Positions 7,713 to 15,843 of a stretch of 41,882 bases of DNA are shown in pieces; within the stretch, counting starts at the first letter, position 1, and each line of letters begins with the position of its first letter. The translations under genes and the position numbers were made by a program. The notes under the pieces are model-generated. The model ran no database searches. It was not told the origin of the DNA and was given only the letters and a program-made list of their open reading frames with translations. Location: contig DAHVFB010000016.1 in the NCBI GenBank assembly GCA_027317185.1, positions 1-41,882 on the forward strand. Reading direction: 5' to 3'. This stretch comes from Deltaproteobacteria bacterium (GTDB lineage: Bacteria; Desulfobacterota; Binatia; Binatales; Binataceae).

Positions 7713-7937
7713 TCATGCGTTACCGAACAACAGCCTGATCACTGGATTGCCGACGAACAGAACCGCACCCATGATCGCAATCGTGATCCCGGTTACGATC
7801 CACCAGCCCGATGCCTGCTCGAGGCCAATCGCCAACGTCGCAAGGCCCCACACCGGGATCGCCAGCGCGATTATCAATCCGAGAATCAGGTTGATCGCTT
7901 GCCCAGCGTTGCGCGGCGCGCTGTTCGTAGTCTTCAT
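7713..7937 (-). CDS. Small two-helix membrane protein, unknown function
   Basis: A 74-residue hypothetical protein. Two hydrophobic stretches at about residues 15-36 (INLILGLIIALAIPVWGLAT) and 46-68 predict two transmembrane helices joined by a short loop with a Gln-Ala-Ser-Gly-Trp-Trp turn. No catalytic motif is visible and no family is recognised. Its start is four bases after the isoaspartyl-peptidase stop, which supports co-translation and makes it a real gene. Codon use matches its neighbours. Confidence 0.72.
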   Translation of the reverse strand: MKTTNSAPRNAGQAINLILGLIIALAIPVWGLATLAIGLEQASGWWIVTGITIAIMGAVLFVGNPVIRLLFGNA

Positions 7938-7941
7938 GTTT

Positions 7942-8901
7942 TTATTTTATTGCGGCCGGCCAATGATGGCGCTGGCCGCGCTCAGGATCGAAACTGGCGA
8001 CTTCCATTGCGCCGGCGTTGTGCGCGAAGCCGACGCGTCCCCGATGGTCCACGAGTATGATACCGGCCTCCGATCCGGTGGTACGGCCTAAATCGGCTAT
8101 AACATCCGCGGCTACCCGGTTCGGATCCGCGCCGCCGAGCGCCATCACCGCCTGCCTGCACAGCATCATCCTGATGATCGCTTCGCCGTGTCCGGTGGCC
8201 GACGCGGCGCCGCGTCCACTCGCATAAATTCCGGCCCCCACGATCGCGGTGTCGCCGATTCGCCCGGGCATTTTACCGGTCATGCCACCGGTCGAGGTGC
8301 CGGTGGCGATTATGCCGCTGGTGTCGATCGCTACCGCGCCGACCGTGCCGCCTGAGGAGTCGGAGCGTTCTTCAGCCAGCCGATTTTCCACCACAATTCG
8401 CCAGCGAGCCTTGGCGCGCGGACTTATCAGTTCCTCGGGACGGCATAATGGGATTCCAGCCCGGCGCGCGATCCGCTCGGCGCCCGCCCCGGCCATAAGC
8501 AGATGGGGCGTATCCTCCATCACGGCGCGCGCCAGCAAAATCGGGTTTTTCACCCGTGTGATCACCGCCACCGCACCGGCCCGCATCGGTGCGCAAGCTG
8601 CGGCATCCGCGATCAAATCTGCTTCGCCCTCCGCCTCGGCCAGCATCAGCGCGGCATCCATCTCAACCCGCCCATCGGCGGTTAATACCGAGCCGTAACC
8701 GGCGTTGAAGTATTCATCGTCTTCTAGCGCCCTGATCGATGCGCTTACCGCGTCGAGCGCCCGGCCGCCGCCGCGCAGAATCTCCATCCCGCAGCGCAGC
8801 GCGAACATCATGCCCTGCCGCCGCCGGGGACGCTCGCTGGCGGGCCCACGCGCGCCGGCTCCGCCGTGCAAAACCAGCGCCGGGATAAACTGCGAGTTCA
8901 T
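7942..8901 (-). CDS. Isoaspartyl peptidase / plant-type L-asparaginase (Ntn hydrolase)
   Basis: A 319-residue precursor of the Thr-type N-terminal nucleophile hydrolases that cleave beta-aspartyl dipeptides and L-asparagine. ALVLHGGAGA (8-17) opens the fold. Autocleavage is expected before Thr186 in SSGGTVGAVAID, giving alpha and beta chains. GTSTGGMTGKMPGRIGDTAI (about 197-216) carries the substrate-binding Arg and the second conserved Thr, and ATGHGEAIIR follows. It lacks a signal peptide, so is likely cytoplasmic. Its ATG directly abuts the TAA of the Tam-like gene, the third link of a coupled four-gene chain. Aspartylglucosaminidase activity is a less likely alternative because no export signal is seen. 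Confidence 0.92.
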   Translation of the reverse strand: MNSQFIPALVLHGGAGARGPASERPRRRQGMMFALRCGMEILRGGGRALDAVSASIRALEDDEYFNAGYGSVLTADGRVEMDAALMLAEAEGEADLIADAAACAPMRAGAVAVITRVKNPILLARAVMEDTPHLLMAGAGAERIARRAGIPLCRPEELISPRAKARWRIVVENRLAEERSDSSGGTVGAVAIDTSGIIATGTSTGGMTGKMPGRIGDTAIVGAGIYASGRGAASATGHGEAIIRMMLCRQAVMALGGADPNRVAADVIADLGRTTGSEAGIILVDHRGRVGFAHNAGAMEVASFDPERGQRHHWPAAIK

Positions 8902-9702
8902 TTACGCTAGCGGGCGGCGAGCCCATAGAAACATGCGCCGAAATGGAAATATCAGCGGACCGCGCGTGGCATAGCCATGTTCCAGCTCGAGCAGCAGATC
9001 GGCCTCGAATTGCGTACGCTCGGCGGGCGTCAGCCGCTCGAGGAAGGGACGCATCGAGGTGGCGCGGCTCCATTCGATAACCTCGGCTGGACCGGTCATC
9101 GGATGCTCGAAAGTGCGGTAGTAGCAATCAAGATTGACGAAGCCAATTCCGGTCAGCATCTGGCGGTACTCTTCCAGCGGACGCACATACAGGCCGGGCA
9201 GGCGCGCGTCAGCCAGCCGCTCGCGCCATCGATCGCGGGCCGCCACTACCAGCATCGATTGCTGCGCGGTTTCTGTTTCGTTCGACGGAATCTGAAAGGC
9301 CAGCCGTCCGCCCGGCGCGAGCGCGGCATAGCTGGCGGCCAACACCGGGCGATGGTCCGGAACCCATTGCAGCGCGGCATTGGAGAATACCAGCGTGTAT
9401 TCCCGGTCGGCGCGGAAGTCGCGAAAGTCCTGGCGCACGAAACGCACCCGCCGCGCGATTCCTGGATCGAGGTTTTCCATCGCCTTTATCGCGCCGTCGA
9501 TCATCGCCGGCGACGAATCGATTCCGAGGCCGGTTCCATGCACGGTCTGGCGTACGATCTCGATCGTGTTCTCGCCAGTGCCGCAGCCTAAATCGATTAT
9601 ACGTTCATCAGCCTGCAGCTTGAGCCGATCCAGCATCGCCGCGAACGGCTCCGCCCGATACCGCCTGAAGCGATGATAGAGTTGCGGATCCCAGTCAGTC
9701 AT
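8902..9702 (-). CDS. tam: Trans-aconitate 2-methyltransferase
   Basis: A 266-residue class I SAM methyltransferase that closely follows E. coli Tam. It has MTDWDPQLYHRFRRYRAEP at the N-terminus (Tam begins M-S-D-W-N-P-x-L-Y), motif I IDLGCGTGENT (36-46), GIDSSPAMI, the Tam-typical FSNAALQWVPDH, and a C-terminal FPFRRMFLWARR. Tam methylates trans-aconitate, a spontaneous inhibitor of aconitase formed from cis-aconitate. The start overlaps the stop of the propeller-lipoprotein gene by four bases (ATGA) and the stop abuts the peptidase ATG. A different carboxylate substrate cannot be excluded from sequence. Confidence 0.9.
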   Translation of the reverse strand: MTDWDPQLYHRFRRYRAEPFAAMLDRLKLQADERIIDLGCGTGENTIEIVRQTVHGTGLGIDSSPAMIDGAIKAMENLDPGIARRVRFVRQDFRDFRADREYTLVFSNAALQWVPDHRPVLAASYAALAPGGRLAFQIPSNETETAQQSMLVVAARDRWRERLADARLPGLYVRPLEEYRQMLTGIGFVNLDCYYRTFEHPMTGPAEVIEWSRATSMRPFLERLTPAERTQFEADLLLELEHGYATRGPLIFPFRRMFLWARRPLA

Positions 9703-10844
9703 TGGGTAACTCTCGTATTGGATACTGGTGCGATGTCGCTGCTCTGCACCTGACGGGTCGATTTCTCCGAAGCCTCTGGAATCGCGAACTCAGTGATCGA
9801 CGCGGGCGGCGTCAAGCGTCCGATCTTGCCGCCGGGTTCGGTAAACCAGAGGCTCTGGTCGGGACCGGCGGCAATAAAACCGGGGTAGGTATCGGAGTTT
9901 GCCTTCAAACTCTGCAATTTTCCATCGCGCCCGATTCGGTAAAACATATGCGCCTTGGCGATGGTAATCCAAATGTTATCGGCGGCGCTCGCGATACCAA
10001 GCGGCACTCCCCGCGGCGGCAGCAGATAGTCAGTCGCGACTCCATCGCGGCTGATCTTTCCGACCTTGTTGGCCGCCAGTTCGGTGAACCACAACGTACC
10101 GTCCGATCCGATCGCCAGGCCGCCCGGCCGGCTGCTCGCGGTTGGAATCTTGAATTCCTTGATCGAGCCGGCGGTGGTGATGCTTCCGATCGCATTGGCC
10201 CGATCCTCAGCAAACCAGAGATCGTGATCGCGTCCCGCTATCATCTCGCCCGGTCCACCATCGTGCGGCAGTGCATATTCTATTATGGCGCCGTCCCGAT
10301 CTATTCGCCCAATCCGATTCGCGGCGTGCTCGGTGAACCAGATCGCACCATCGGCGCCGCCGGCAATTCCATCCGCACCAGCCATCGGAGTTGCGAGCGT
10401 GAAATAGGTGAGCACCGCGCTCACCGGATCCAACCGCCCGATCCGGTTGCCGACCGGGTCGGTGAACCAGATTCTGCCATCCGCACCGGGCGCCAGGCGT
10501 TCAGGAAAGCCCGGCCCTCCGAGCGCGAATCTGAGCACTTCACCGGCCGGCGTGAGGCGTCCGATAGCATTGTTCTGATACTCAGTGAACCAGACGTTGC
10601 CGTTAGAATCGGCTGCCAGCGCGTAGGGCGCGTGGAACTGCTGCTTACTGATATAGGCGCGATGCATGGTGATTCTGGGCAGCGCATTTATCGACTTGTC
10701 CGCACTGCTGGAACAGCCTGCGATCAGAGCGACGATCACCAGCGCGATAATCGAACCGGCGGCGGCGCTCAGGCGCCGTCCGCCTGGCCGCGTCGCCGCC
10801 GTCGCGTGATGGAGTCGTTGCACGGTCATCGCATTACCCATCAT
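9699..10844 (-). CDS. Virginiamycin B lyase-like seven-bladed propeller lipoprotein
   Basis: A protein of about 381 residues made of repeats typical of the Vgb/streptogramin-lyase-like family. Seven segments of the form GxxWFTE followed 8-9 residues later by IGRL or IGRI can be counted (e.g. NVWFTEYQNNAIGRL, RIWFTDPVGNRIGRL), which fits a seven-bladed beta-propeller. The N-terminus has a basic stretch, a hydrophobic helix and a lipobox LIAGC with Cys44, so it is predicted to be an anchored lipoprotein. Two consecutive ATGs (10842-10844, 10839-10841) overlap the upstream stop; a longer frame starting at 10901 was rejected. Most family members are not antibiotic lyases, so resistance should not be assumed. 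The sixth blade is degenerate (WITIAKAHMFYRIG). Confidence 0.85.
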   Translation of the reverse strand: MMGNAMTVQRLHHATAATRPGGRRLSAAAGSIIALVIVALIAGCSSSADKSINALPRITMHRAYISKQQFHAPYALAADSNGNVWFTEYQNNAIGRLTPAGEVLRFALGGPGFPERLAPGADGRIWFTDPVGNRIGRLDPVSAVLTYFTLATPMAGADGIAGGADGAIWFTEHAANRIGRIDRDGAIIEYALPHDGGPGEMIAGRDHDLWFAEDRANAIGSITTAGSIKEFKIPTASSRPGGLAIGSDGTLWFTELAANKVGKISRDGVATDYLLPPRGVPLGIASAADNIWITIAKAHMFYRIGRDGKLQSLKANSDTYPGFIAAGPDQSLWFTEPGGKIGRLTPPASITEFAIPEASEKSTRQVQSSDIAPVSNTRVTQ

Positions 10845-12115
10845 ATTTGCGCCGCCGCTTTGCCGCCGCCCGCCGGTATCTGATCGATCGCGAACCAGCA
10901 ACTCGACAAATAACCCAGCGCCAGCGCAAAACCCGCCATCGGCGCCAGAGCTAAAACCGTGGCCTTACTCAAACCGGGAATGAACCATACCAACAATTGC
11001 AACCCCGAAGTTGGCGGACAGGCTCGGCATACCAGCCCGACCACGAGGTAACTACCGATCGCCGCCCAGAGCGCGCGCCGCCTGACCCGCCCGATCGCCG
11101 CCGCCCGCGCCAATGCAGCGAACAGGAGCAGCATCAGCACTAGATCGTAGACTTCGACCCCCGGCAGGATCACGATCGCGGTCACTATCCATAAGGTGAA
11201 GCCGGCCCACTCGGCATCGCGATGGCGTACGCGCCACAACCGGACGCTGATCGCGATCGTAACAGCGAGGGCGCCCAGCGACATCGCGCCGCTCCGCGCG
11301 ATCCATTCCGGCGCGCGCATCCGTTCCATCACACCATGCACATAGCTCAGCGAATTGCCGAGTCCGAACATCGATGTGGTAAGCAATCCGCCGGCGGCTG
11401 AAAATCCGATCGCGGCCCATAAGCTCCGCCAGCGCCGAAACACAAACAGGTAACCGAACAGGAGGAATGGAAAGAGCTGTAACAGCCCGGCGGCCGCCAG
11501 CGCCGCACCCGCCGCCACGTCGCGATTGCGCTCCAGCAGGCGGAGCATCGCAGCCAGCAGCAGCAGAGTCAGGATTTGGCTCTGGCTCAAGACGAAATGC
11601 TCGGCCACCGGCGGATAAAAGATCGCCAAGACCGCTAAAAGCGATCCCAGCCGCCAACCGAGTCCAATCCCGCCGCCAAACAGCAACACCAGCGCGGCCG
11701 CCAGCATCGCGGCGTTGATCGAGGTCCAAACCCAGTAGGCGGTGTATGGCGTCAGCGCGGTCAATCCGCCGAACAGCACGATGAAGGCCGGCGGATCGGT
11801 CGGGTGCTCCAGATTCAGCGTCTGTAATCCGAATTCATATCCGATTCGATCGAGATCGACCGTGTAAGGATCCAGCCCACGACGCCACGCAACGCCGGCA
11901 ACATAGAAAACGCTGAATTGCGGACGATCGCTGCGCAAATGCAGGTTCTCGAACAGTCCGACCGCCAATAGCAGCATCGCCAGCCAGAGCACGGCGAGGG
12001 TTATTGGATTCAGCAGTGCCCGGCCCAATCCAAGGAGGGAAACGCGCCCCGGCGAGGCGATCGCGGCGGTATCGGCTCCGATCATGGCGTCCTCGGGTGC
12101 GCCCGTGCTGAGCAT
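10841..12115 (-). CDS. GT87/DUF2029-like polytopic glycosyltransferase
   Basis: A 424-residue integral membrane protein with about 9-10 hydrophobic segments (first at about 36-52, others spread to the C-terminus). SVFYVAGVAWRRGLDPYTVD (68-87) and HPTDPPAFIVLF (103-114) match the GT87/DUF2029 family, where an acidic residue in the first periplasmic loop and a proline-rich loop are typical. Family members use polyprenyl-phosphate sugars to mannosylate lipids or glycans; the acceptor here is unknown. An internal ATG at 12083-12085 has GAGGA four bases upstream and is a good alternative start. Its stop overlaps the lipoprotein start by four bases, coupling the two. Confidence 0.8.
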   Translation of the reverse strand: MLSTGAPEDAMIGADTAAIASPGRVSLLGLGRALLNPITLAVLWLAMLLLAVGLFENLHLRSDRPQFSVFYVAGVAWRRGLDPYTVDLDRIGYEFGLQTLNLEHPTDPPAFIVLFGGLTALTPYTAYWVWTSINAAMLAAALVLLFGGGIGLGWRLGSLLAVLAIFYPPVAEHFVLSQSQILTLLLLAAMLRLLERNRDVAAGAALAAAGLLQLFPFLLFGYLFVFRRWRSLWAAIGFSAAGGLLTTSMFGLGNSLSYVHGVMERMRAPEWIARSGAMSLGALAVTIAISVRLWRVRHRDAEWAGFTLWIVTAIVILPGVEVYDLVLMLLLFAALARAAAIGRVRRRALWAAIGSYLVVGLVCRACPPTSGLQLLVWFIPGLSKATVLALAPMAGFALALGYLSSCWFAIDQIPAGGGKAAAQI

Positions 12116-12226
12116 AAGATCAGATTTGCGCGCCGCTCCTCCACCATGCCCTCCGCTGCGAAAAAAGCTGCCGCGAGCCTAGCCTGAACGTCACCCGCAA
12201 GCGAGCGATGGCCCCGCCGAAGGCAG

Positions 12227-13771
12227 TCAGAAGCGACCGGTGCGTTTGGCGATTCCGGCCAGCGTGGCCGCTCGGCGCGCGATCACGGGACTGGATTTTA
12301 AATGTTCGATAGCGGCAGGCAGACGCCAACTCCAGTTGCTCGCGCGCACTGTGCCGGGATAATTGATTCTCGCCGTCCAGCCAAAAAGATCTTGCAGCGG
12401 TTCGATCACCACAACTGAAGGCGCTGCGTAGAGCGCTTCCAGTAACGCGTCGAGAGTTAATTCGTCGAGGGAATCCCGATCCCAGACCTCGCGAGTCTCG
12501 ATTCCGACCGATTCGACCAACAAACGGCGTTGCTGCGCACCGCACTCCCGCCACCATTGGGCCAGCGTTTCAGTATCGTGAGTACCTGTGCTGGCGACCG
12601 ACAGCTCGGAATAACATGCCGGATCGACATAGCGATCTTCCGGGTTTCCGCGTCCGGCTTTTTCCCATCGCAGCACCTTATAGCCCGGCACTTTGAGGTT
12701 CTGCAGCGAATCGTGTACCCAGTCCGGAATCAGCCCAAGGTCCTCCGCGATCAGATCCGTGTCGGGGGCCTCGGCCTGGATCGCCCGCATGATCGACTCG
12801 CCCTGTTGACGCTGAGCAGTAACCTCGGCGGGCGTGAAATTTCCGAGATCATCCGAGTCCGCAGCAAAATTGTAGGTTCGGTACAGGCCCACCACATGAT
12901 CGATCCGAACCACGTCGTACAGATCACGGGCCTGCCGCATCCGGGATCGCACCAAAGGCCAGCCCTCCGCGCCCATGCGATCCCAGCGCGGCATCGGCAG
13001 TCCCCAGCGCTGGCCGTTCGCGCTGAAAGCGTCGGGCGGCGCGCCGACCAGGCGCGAGAAGTCGAAATGATCCTGCCGTGACCAGACCTCGGCGCTATCG
13101 CGACCGGGCGAGAAAGCCAGATCGCCTCCGATCATCGCACCGGCGGCATGGTAGTTCGCGCGGGCCGCGCAGATTTGCCGATGAGCCAAAAACTGCCAGT
13201 AACTGTACCTCGCGATCGAATCGGCCAACTCAGCCCGCGCCTGGCCGATCGCGCAACGATCGAGGTTACGCAGCGCGTACGGCCATTCATCCCAAGGTTT
13301 CCAGTTGAAGCGATCCTTCAGCGCGCGGAACAACGCATAAGCGGGCAGCCAGTATTCATTCGCTTTTTGAAATTTTGAAAAAGCAGCGCGTTCCTCGCCG
13401 CCGCCGGCGGTGAGAAACCATCGGAAGGCCTGTCCCAACAGGTCGAGCTTTTTACTCCGCACCACCTCGCGCGCAACTTTGCGCCGTCCGCCGATTTCCG
13501 CATATGCCTGCTTCAGCGCCGCGTCCGGTATCCCTTCGATTTGTTCCACTGCGATGTACAGCGGATCGATCGCGAAAATGCTTAACGGGCTATACGGGCT
13601 CGCCTCGCCCGGAGTGGTTTCGTTCAACGGCAGCAATTGGATCAGCCGATGGCCCATCGCCAGCGCCCAGTCGAGCATCGGACCAAGACCGCCGATATCG
13701 CCGCGCCCAAGATCATGTCTGGTCCGCAGCGAAAAAAGCGGTATCAGAATTCCCGCCGATCGCCTCAACAT
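12227..13771 (-). CDS. malQ: 4-alpha-glucanotransferase (amylomaltase, GH77)
   Basis: A 514-residue enzyme that transfers alpha-1,4-glucan segments between malto-oligosaccharides, acting in glycogen/maltodextrin metabolism. SLRTRHDLGRGDIGGL (14-29) and LPLNETTP (48-55) match the GH77 N-terminus. Catalytic positions are visible: Asp291 in VRIDHVVGLYR (nucleophile), Glu343 in LIAEDLGLIP (acid/base) and Asp399 in STGTHDTETLAQWW. Length and spacing agree with Thermus-type amylomaltase. The ATG follows an AGGA five bases upstream that lies in a small hairpin. The downstream gap of 111 bases before the GT87-like gene shows no terminator. Confidence 0.95.
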   Translation of the reverse strand: MLRRSAGILIPLFSLRTRHDLGRGDIGGLGPMLDWALAMGHRLIQLLPLNETTPGEASPYSPLSIFAIDPLYIAVEQIEGIPDAALKQAYAEIGGRRKVAREVVRSKKLDLLGQAFRWFLTAGGGEERAAFSKFQKANEYWLPAYALFRALKDRFNWKPWDEWPYALRNLDRCAIGQARAELADSIARYSYWQFLAHRQICAARANYHAAGAMIGGDLAFSPGRDSAEVWSRQDHFDFSRLVGAPPDAFSANGQRWGLPMPRWDRMGAEGWPLVRSRMRQARDLYDVVRIDHVVGLYRTYNFAADSDDLGNFTPAEVTAQRQQGESIMRAIQAEAPDTDLIAEDLGLIPDWVHDSLQNLKVPGYKVLRWEKAGRGNPEDRYVDPACYSELSVASTGTHDTETLAQWWRECGAQQRRLLVESVGIETREVWDRDSLDELTLDALLEALYAAPSVVVIEPLQDLFGWTARINYPGTVRASNWSWRLPAAIEHLKSSPVIARRAATLAGIAKRTGRF

Positions 13772-13773
13772 GT

Positions 13774-13788
13774 TTTTCCTACGGAAAA
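13774..13788 (-). promoter_or_regulatory. Hairpin covering the malQ ribosome-binding site
   Basis: The arms ttttcc (13774-13779) and ggaaaa (13783-13788) pair perfectly around a three-base loop. On the minus strand the AGGA that should act as Shine-Dalgarno for malQ (13777-13780, five bases before the ATG) lies within this stem-loop. The stem is short and AT-rich, so any effect on translation would be modest. Confidence 0.4.
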
Positions 13789-13816
13789 CTAACGAAAGTG
13801 GAAGGGATCAATTGAA

Positions 13817-14161
13817 CTAGCTCTTCTGCTTGCCTTCCAAAAGCTGACGTTTCCAGTCGAGCCGCCGCGCCTCGGCACCGGCTTCTTCGGCTTCCTTAAT
13901 CATCCCCTTCTTCTGGTAGAACATGCTGAGATTGGTAAACGCCAGAAGATCTTCCGGTTCCTGTTTAAGATGAACCTTGGTGAGTTCGATCGCGCGGTCG
14001 AGATCGCCCTTGGCCTGGTAACACATGATCATCCCGTGCAAGGCATCGGCGTACTTAGGATCGAGCTCCAAAGCCTGCTGATATAATGCGATCGCCTCGT
14101 CGTACTTATCGTCGGCGTACAGATCCACCGCGTCGTCGTACAGTTTTTCCTTATCCGGCAT
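13817..14161 (-). CDS. TPR-repeat protein
   Basis: A 114-residue protein that is almost entirely tetratricopeptide repeats. Three copies start near residues 5, 39 and 73: YDEAIALYQQALELDPKYADAL, DLDRAIELTKVHLKQEPEDL and MIKEAEEAGAEARR segments carry the usual A/L/Y/P spacing. TPR modules bind partner proteins; the partner is unknown. The start is the ATG of MPDKEKLYDDAVDLY, preceded by AAGGTGAGG; a longer frame adds 16 unconserved residues. It lies 53 bases after the flavoprotein gene and 45 bases before malQ. No signal peptide is seen. Confidence 0.85.
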   Translation of the reverse strand: MPDKEKLYDDAVDLYADDKYDEAIALYQQALELDPKYADALHGMIMCYQAKGDLDRAIELTKVHLKQEPEDLLAFTNLSMFYQKKGMIKEAEEAGAEARRLDWKRQLLEGKQKS

Positions 14162-14214
14162 TGCCAGCCTCACCTTGGATGATAATGGATAGCGGAGCGG
14201 ACCCGTCAATCACG

Positions 14215-15813
14215 CTAAGGATCGATCAGCACCCCTGGATTAAGGATACCGTTCGGATCGAGAGCGTGCTTGGCCGCTCTGAGCGCCCGCGCGAATCCCT
14301 CGGGCCGCTGACGATCATACCACGGCCGATGGTCCCGTCCGACCGAATGATGATGCGTGATGGTGCCGCCCAACTCGATCAGCAGGTCCGAAGCCGCAGT
14401 CTTGATTTCATGCCATTGCTCGAGTTCGCTGCCGCGCCGGGCCGGACCGAGCACCGTGTAATAAGGCGCCGCGCCGTCGGGATACGCATGGGTCAGCCGG
14501 CAGGTGACCGTCGCCTGCCCGCACACTCGTTTCGCTACGTCGGCGGTACGCTCCATCACTTGTGCATGAAACTCCGCGAACTTGTCCCAGGTGATCGCAG
14601 TCTCGAAAGTCTCGCTCAGCATCCCGATCGCGACCATCGCATCATGAATATAAGGACCGGCCAGAAACGTCCGGCGCCAGGCGCCCGCCGCGCCCTCATG
14701 AGTCGCCAGCGCATCGTTCGCCGCAGAGGTGGGATCGGGAGCCCGTCCGCCGTGATCGGCGCACAGTTCGAGCGCACGTTTCATCCATACGTCGAGCGGA
14801 TGGTCCGCCGATTCAAACGCCAATACCAATACCGCGCTGCCATCGTGCGCCGCGCCGGCATTGGCCGCCTCGCCGGGGTCGAGCAGCCGGCAGTTGGCCG
14901 GCGACAGTCCCGACTGGCTGATCGCGCGCACCGCCGCTGCCCCTTGCATAAAGTTCGCGAACATCACCGAGGCCCCGGCACGGAACGCCGGCCGATCCTG
15001 TAATCGCATCCAGGCTTCGGTGATGATTCCCAAAATGCCCTCGGAGCCGATAAACATCCGATCGGGACTGGGTCCCGCTCCCGATCCGGGCAGGCGGCGC
15101 GACTGTACGATCCCGGTCGGCGTTACCACGCGGGTCGATTCGACGAATTCGTCGATATGCGTGTAGAGCGTGGCGTAATGACCGCCGGATCGCGTCGCGA
15201 TCCATCCGCCGAGCGAGGAAAATTCAAACGATTGCGGGAAATGGCGCAGCGTCAGCTTATGCGGCTTGAGCTGATCTTCCAGCGCCGGACCAAAAATTCC
15301 GCCCTGAATTCGCGCGGCGCGCGACTGGCGATCGATCTCCAGCACCCGATCGAGCTTCGCCAGGTCGATCGAAACCACACCGTGGTAATCCCCGCTCGAC
15401 GGCGCTTCGATGCCACCGGCCACCGACGATCCGCCGCCATATGGAATCGCCACCAGATGCTTCGCGTCGCACCATTCGAGCACGCGAACCACCTCGGCTT
15501 CATCGCGCGGAAACGCGATTACATCGGGCGGAGTTGGAAATTCACCGCGAAAGCCGCGCACGAGATCGCGAAAGCTCTTGCCATACGTATGGCTGGCGCG
15601 TTCGTGAGCGTCGGTAGTGCAGATCGCCGCCAGCGCCGGCGGCGCCGCGATACGCGGCGGGCGCATCGCGATCCGATCGATCGTGGGCGGCGCACTGACG
15701 GTTAAGCCGGTGATGCCGAAGCGCTGCGCCATCCGATCGGCAAGTTTGCGATGCTCCTGCGGGGTCAGACCCTGATCCTCGTAGCCCCAGCCCCAGAATT
15801 TTCGTTTGCGCAT
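14215..15813 (-). CDS. FAD-binding oxidase related to alkyldihydroxyacetone-phosphate synthase
   Basis: A 532-residue VAO/PCMH-fold flavoprotein. RKRKFWGWGYED at the N-terminus, PYGGGSSVAGGIE (124-136, FAD pyrophosphate binding), SLGGWIATRSGGHYATLYTH (about 202-221), the FIGSEGILGIITEA loop and TITHHHSVGRDH with the His triplet at 487-489 closely match AGPS. AGPS swaps the acyl group of acyl-DHAP for a fatty alcohol, making the ether bond of ether lipids; bacterial relatives act in ether-lipid formation or as D-2-hydroxyacid or glycolate-type oxidases. The start used is ATG; an in-frame GTG two codons earlier is an alternative. No acyl-DHAP-forming partner gene is nearby, so ether-lipid synthesis remains an inference. 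Confidence 0.85.
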   Translation of the reverse strand: MRKRKFWGWGYEDQGLTPQEHRKLADRMAQRFGITGLTVSAPPTIDRIAMRPPRIAAPPALAAICTTDAHERASHTYGKSFRDLVRGFRGEFPTPPDVIAFPRDEAEVVRVLEWCDAKHLVAIPYGGGSSVAGGIEAPSSGDYHGVVSIDLAKLDRVLEIDRQSRAARIQGGIFGPALEDQLKPHKLTLRHFPQSFEFSSLGGWIATRSGGHYATLYTHIDEFVESTRVVTPTGIVQSRRLPGSGAGPSPDRMFIGSEGILGIITEAWMRLQDRPAFRAGASVMFANFMQGAAAVRAISQSGLSPANCRLLDPGEAANAGAAHDGSAVLVLAFESADHPLDVWMKRALELCADHGGRAPDPTSAANDALATHEGAAGAWRRTFLAGPYIHDAMVAIGMLSETFETAITWDKFAEFHAQVMERTADVAKRVCGQATVTCRLTHAYPDGAAPYYTVLGPARRGSELEQWHEIKTAASDLLIELGGTITHHHSVGRDHRPWYDRQRPEGFARALRAAKHALDPNGILNPGVLIDP

Positions 15814-15843
15814 CGCCACTTCTTTAGGAAAAGAACCCTTGCG

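Noticed and set aside
9699-10844. Streptogramin (virginiamycin B) resistance gene
   Set aside because: Only the propeller fold and repeats are shared. The catalytic residues of Vgb could not be confirmed, and most such lipoproteins have unrelated roles.
9702-10883. Long plus-strand open frame (393 codons) opposite the propeller lipoprotein
   Set aside because: It is the antisense of a repeat-rich, GC-rich gene. It shows no family features, and the repeated WFTE/IGR phrases on the minus strand define the true frame.
12120-12557. Minus-strand frame between malQ and the GT87-like gene
   Set aside because: It overlaps the malQ 3' end in another frame, and its translation is Arg-rich with no recognisable motif.
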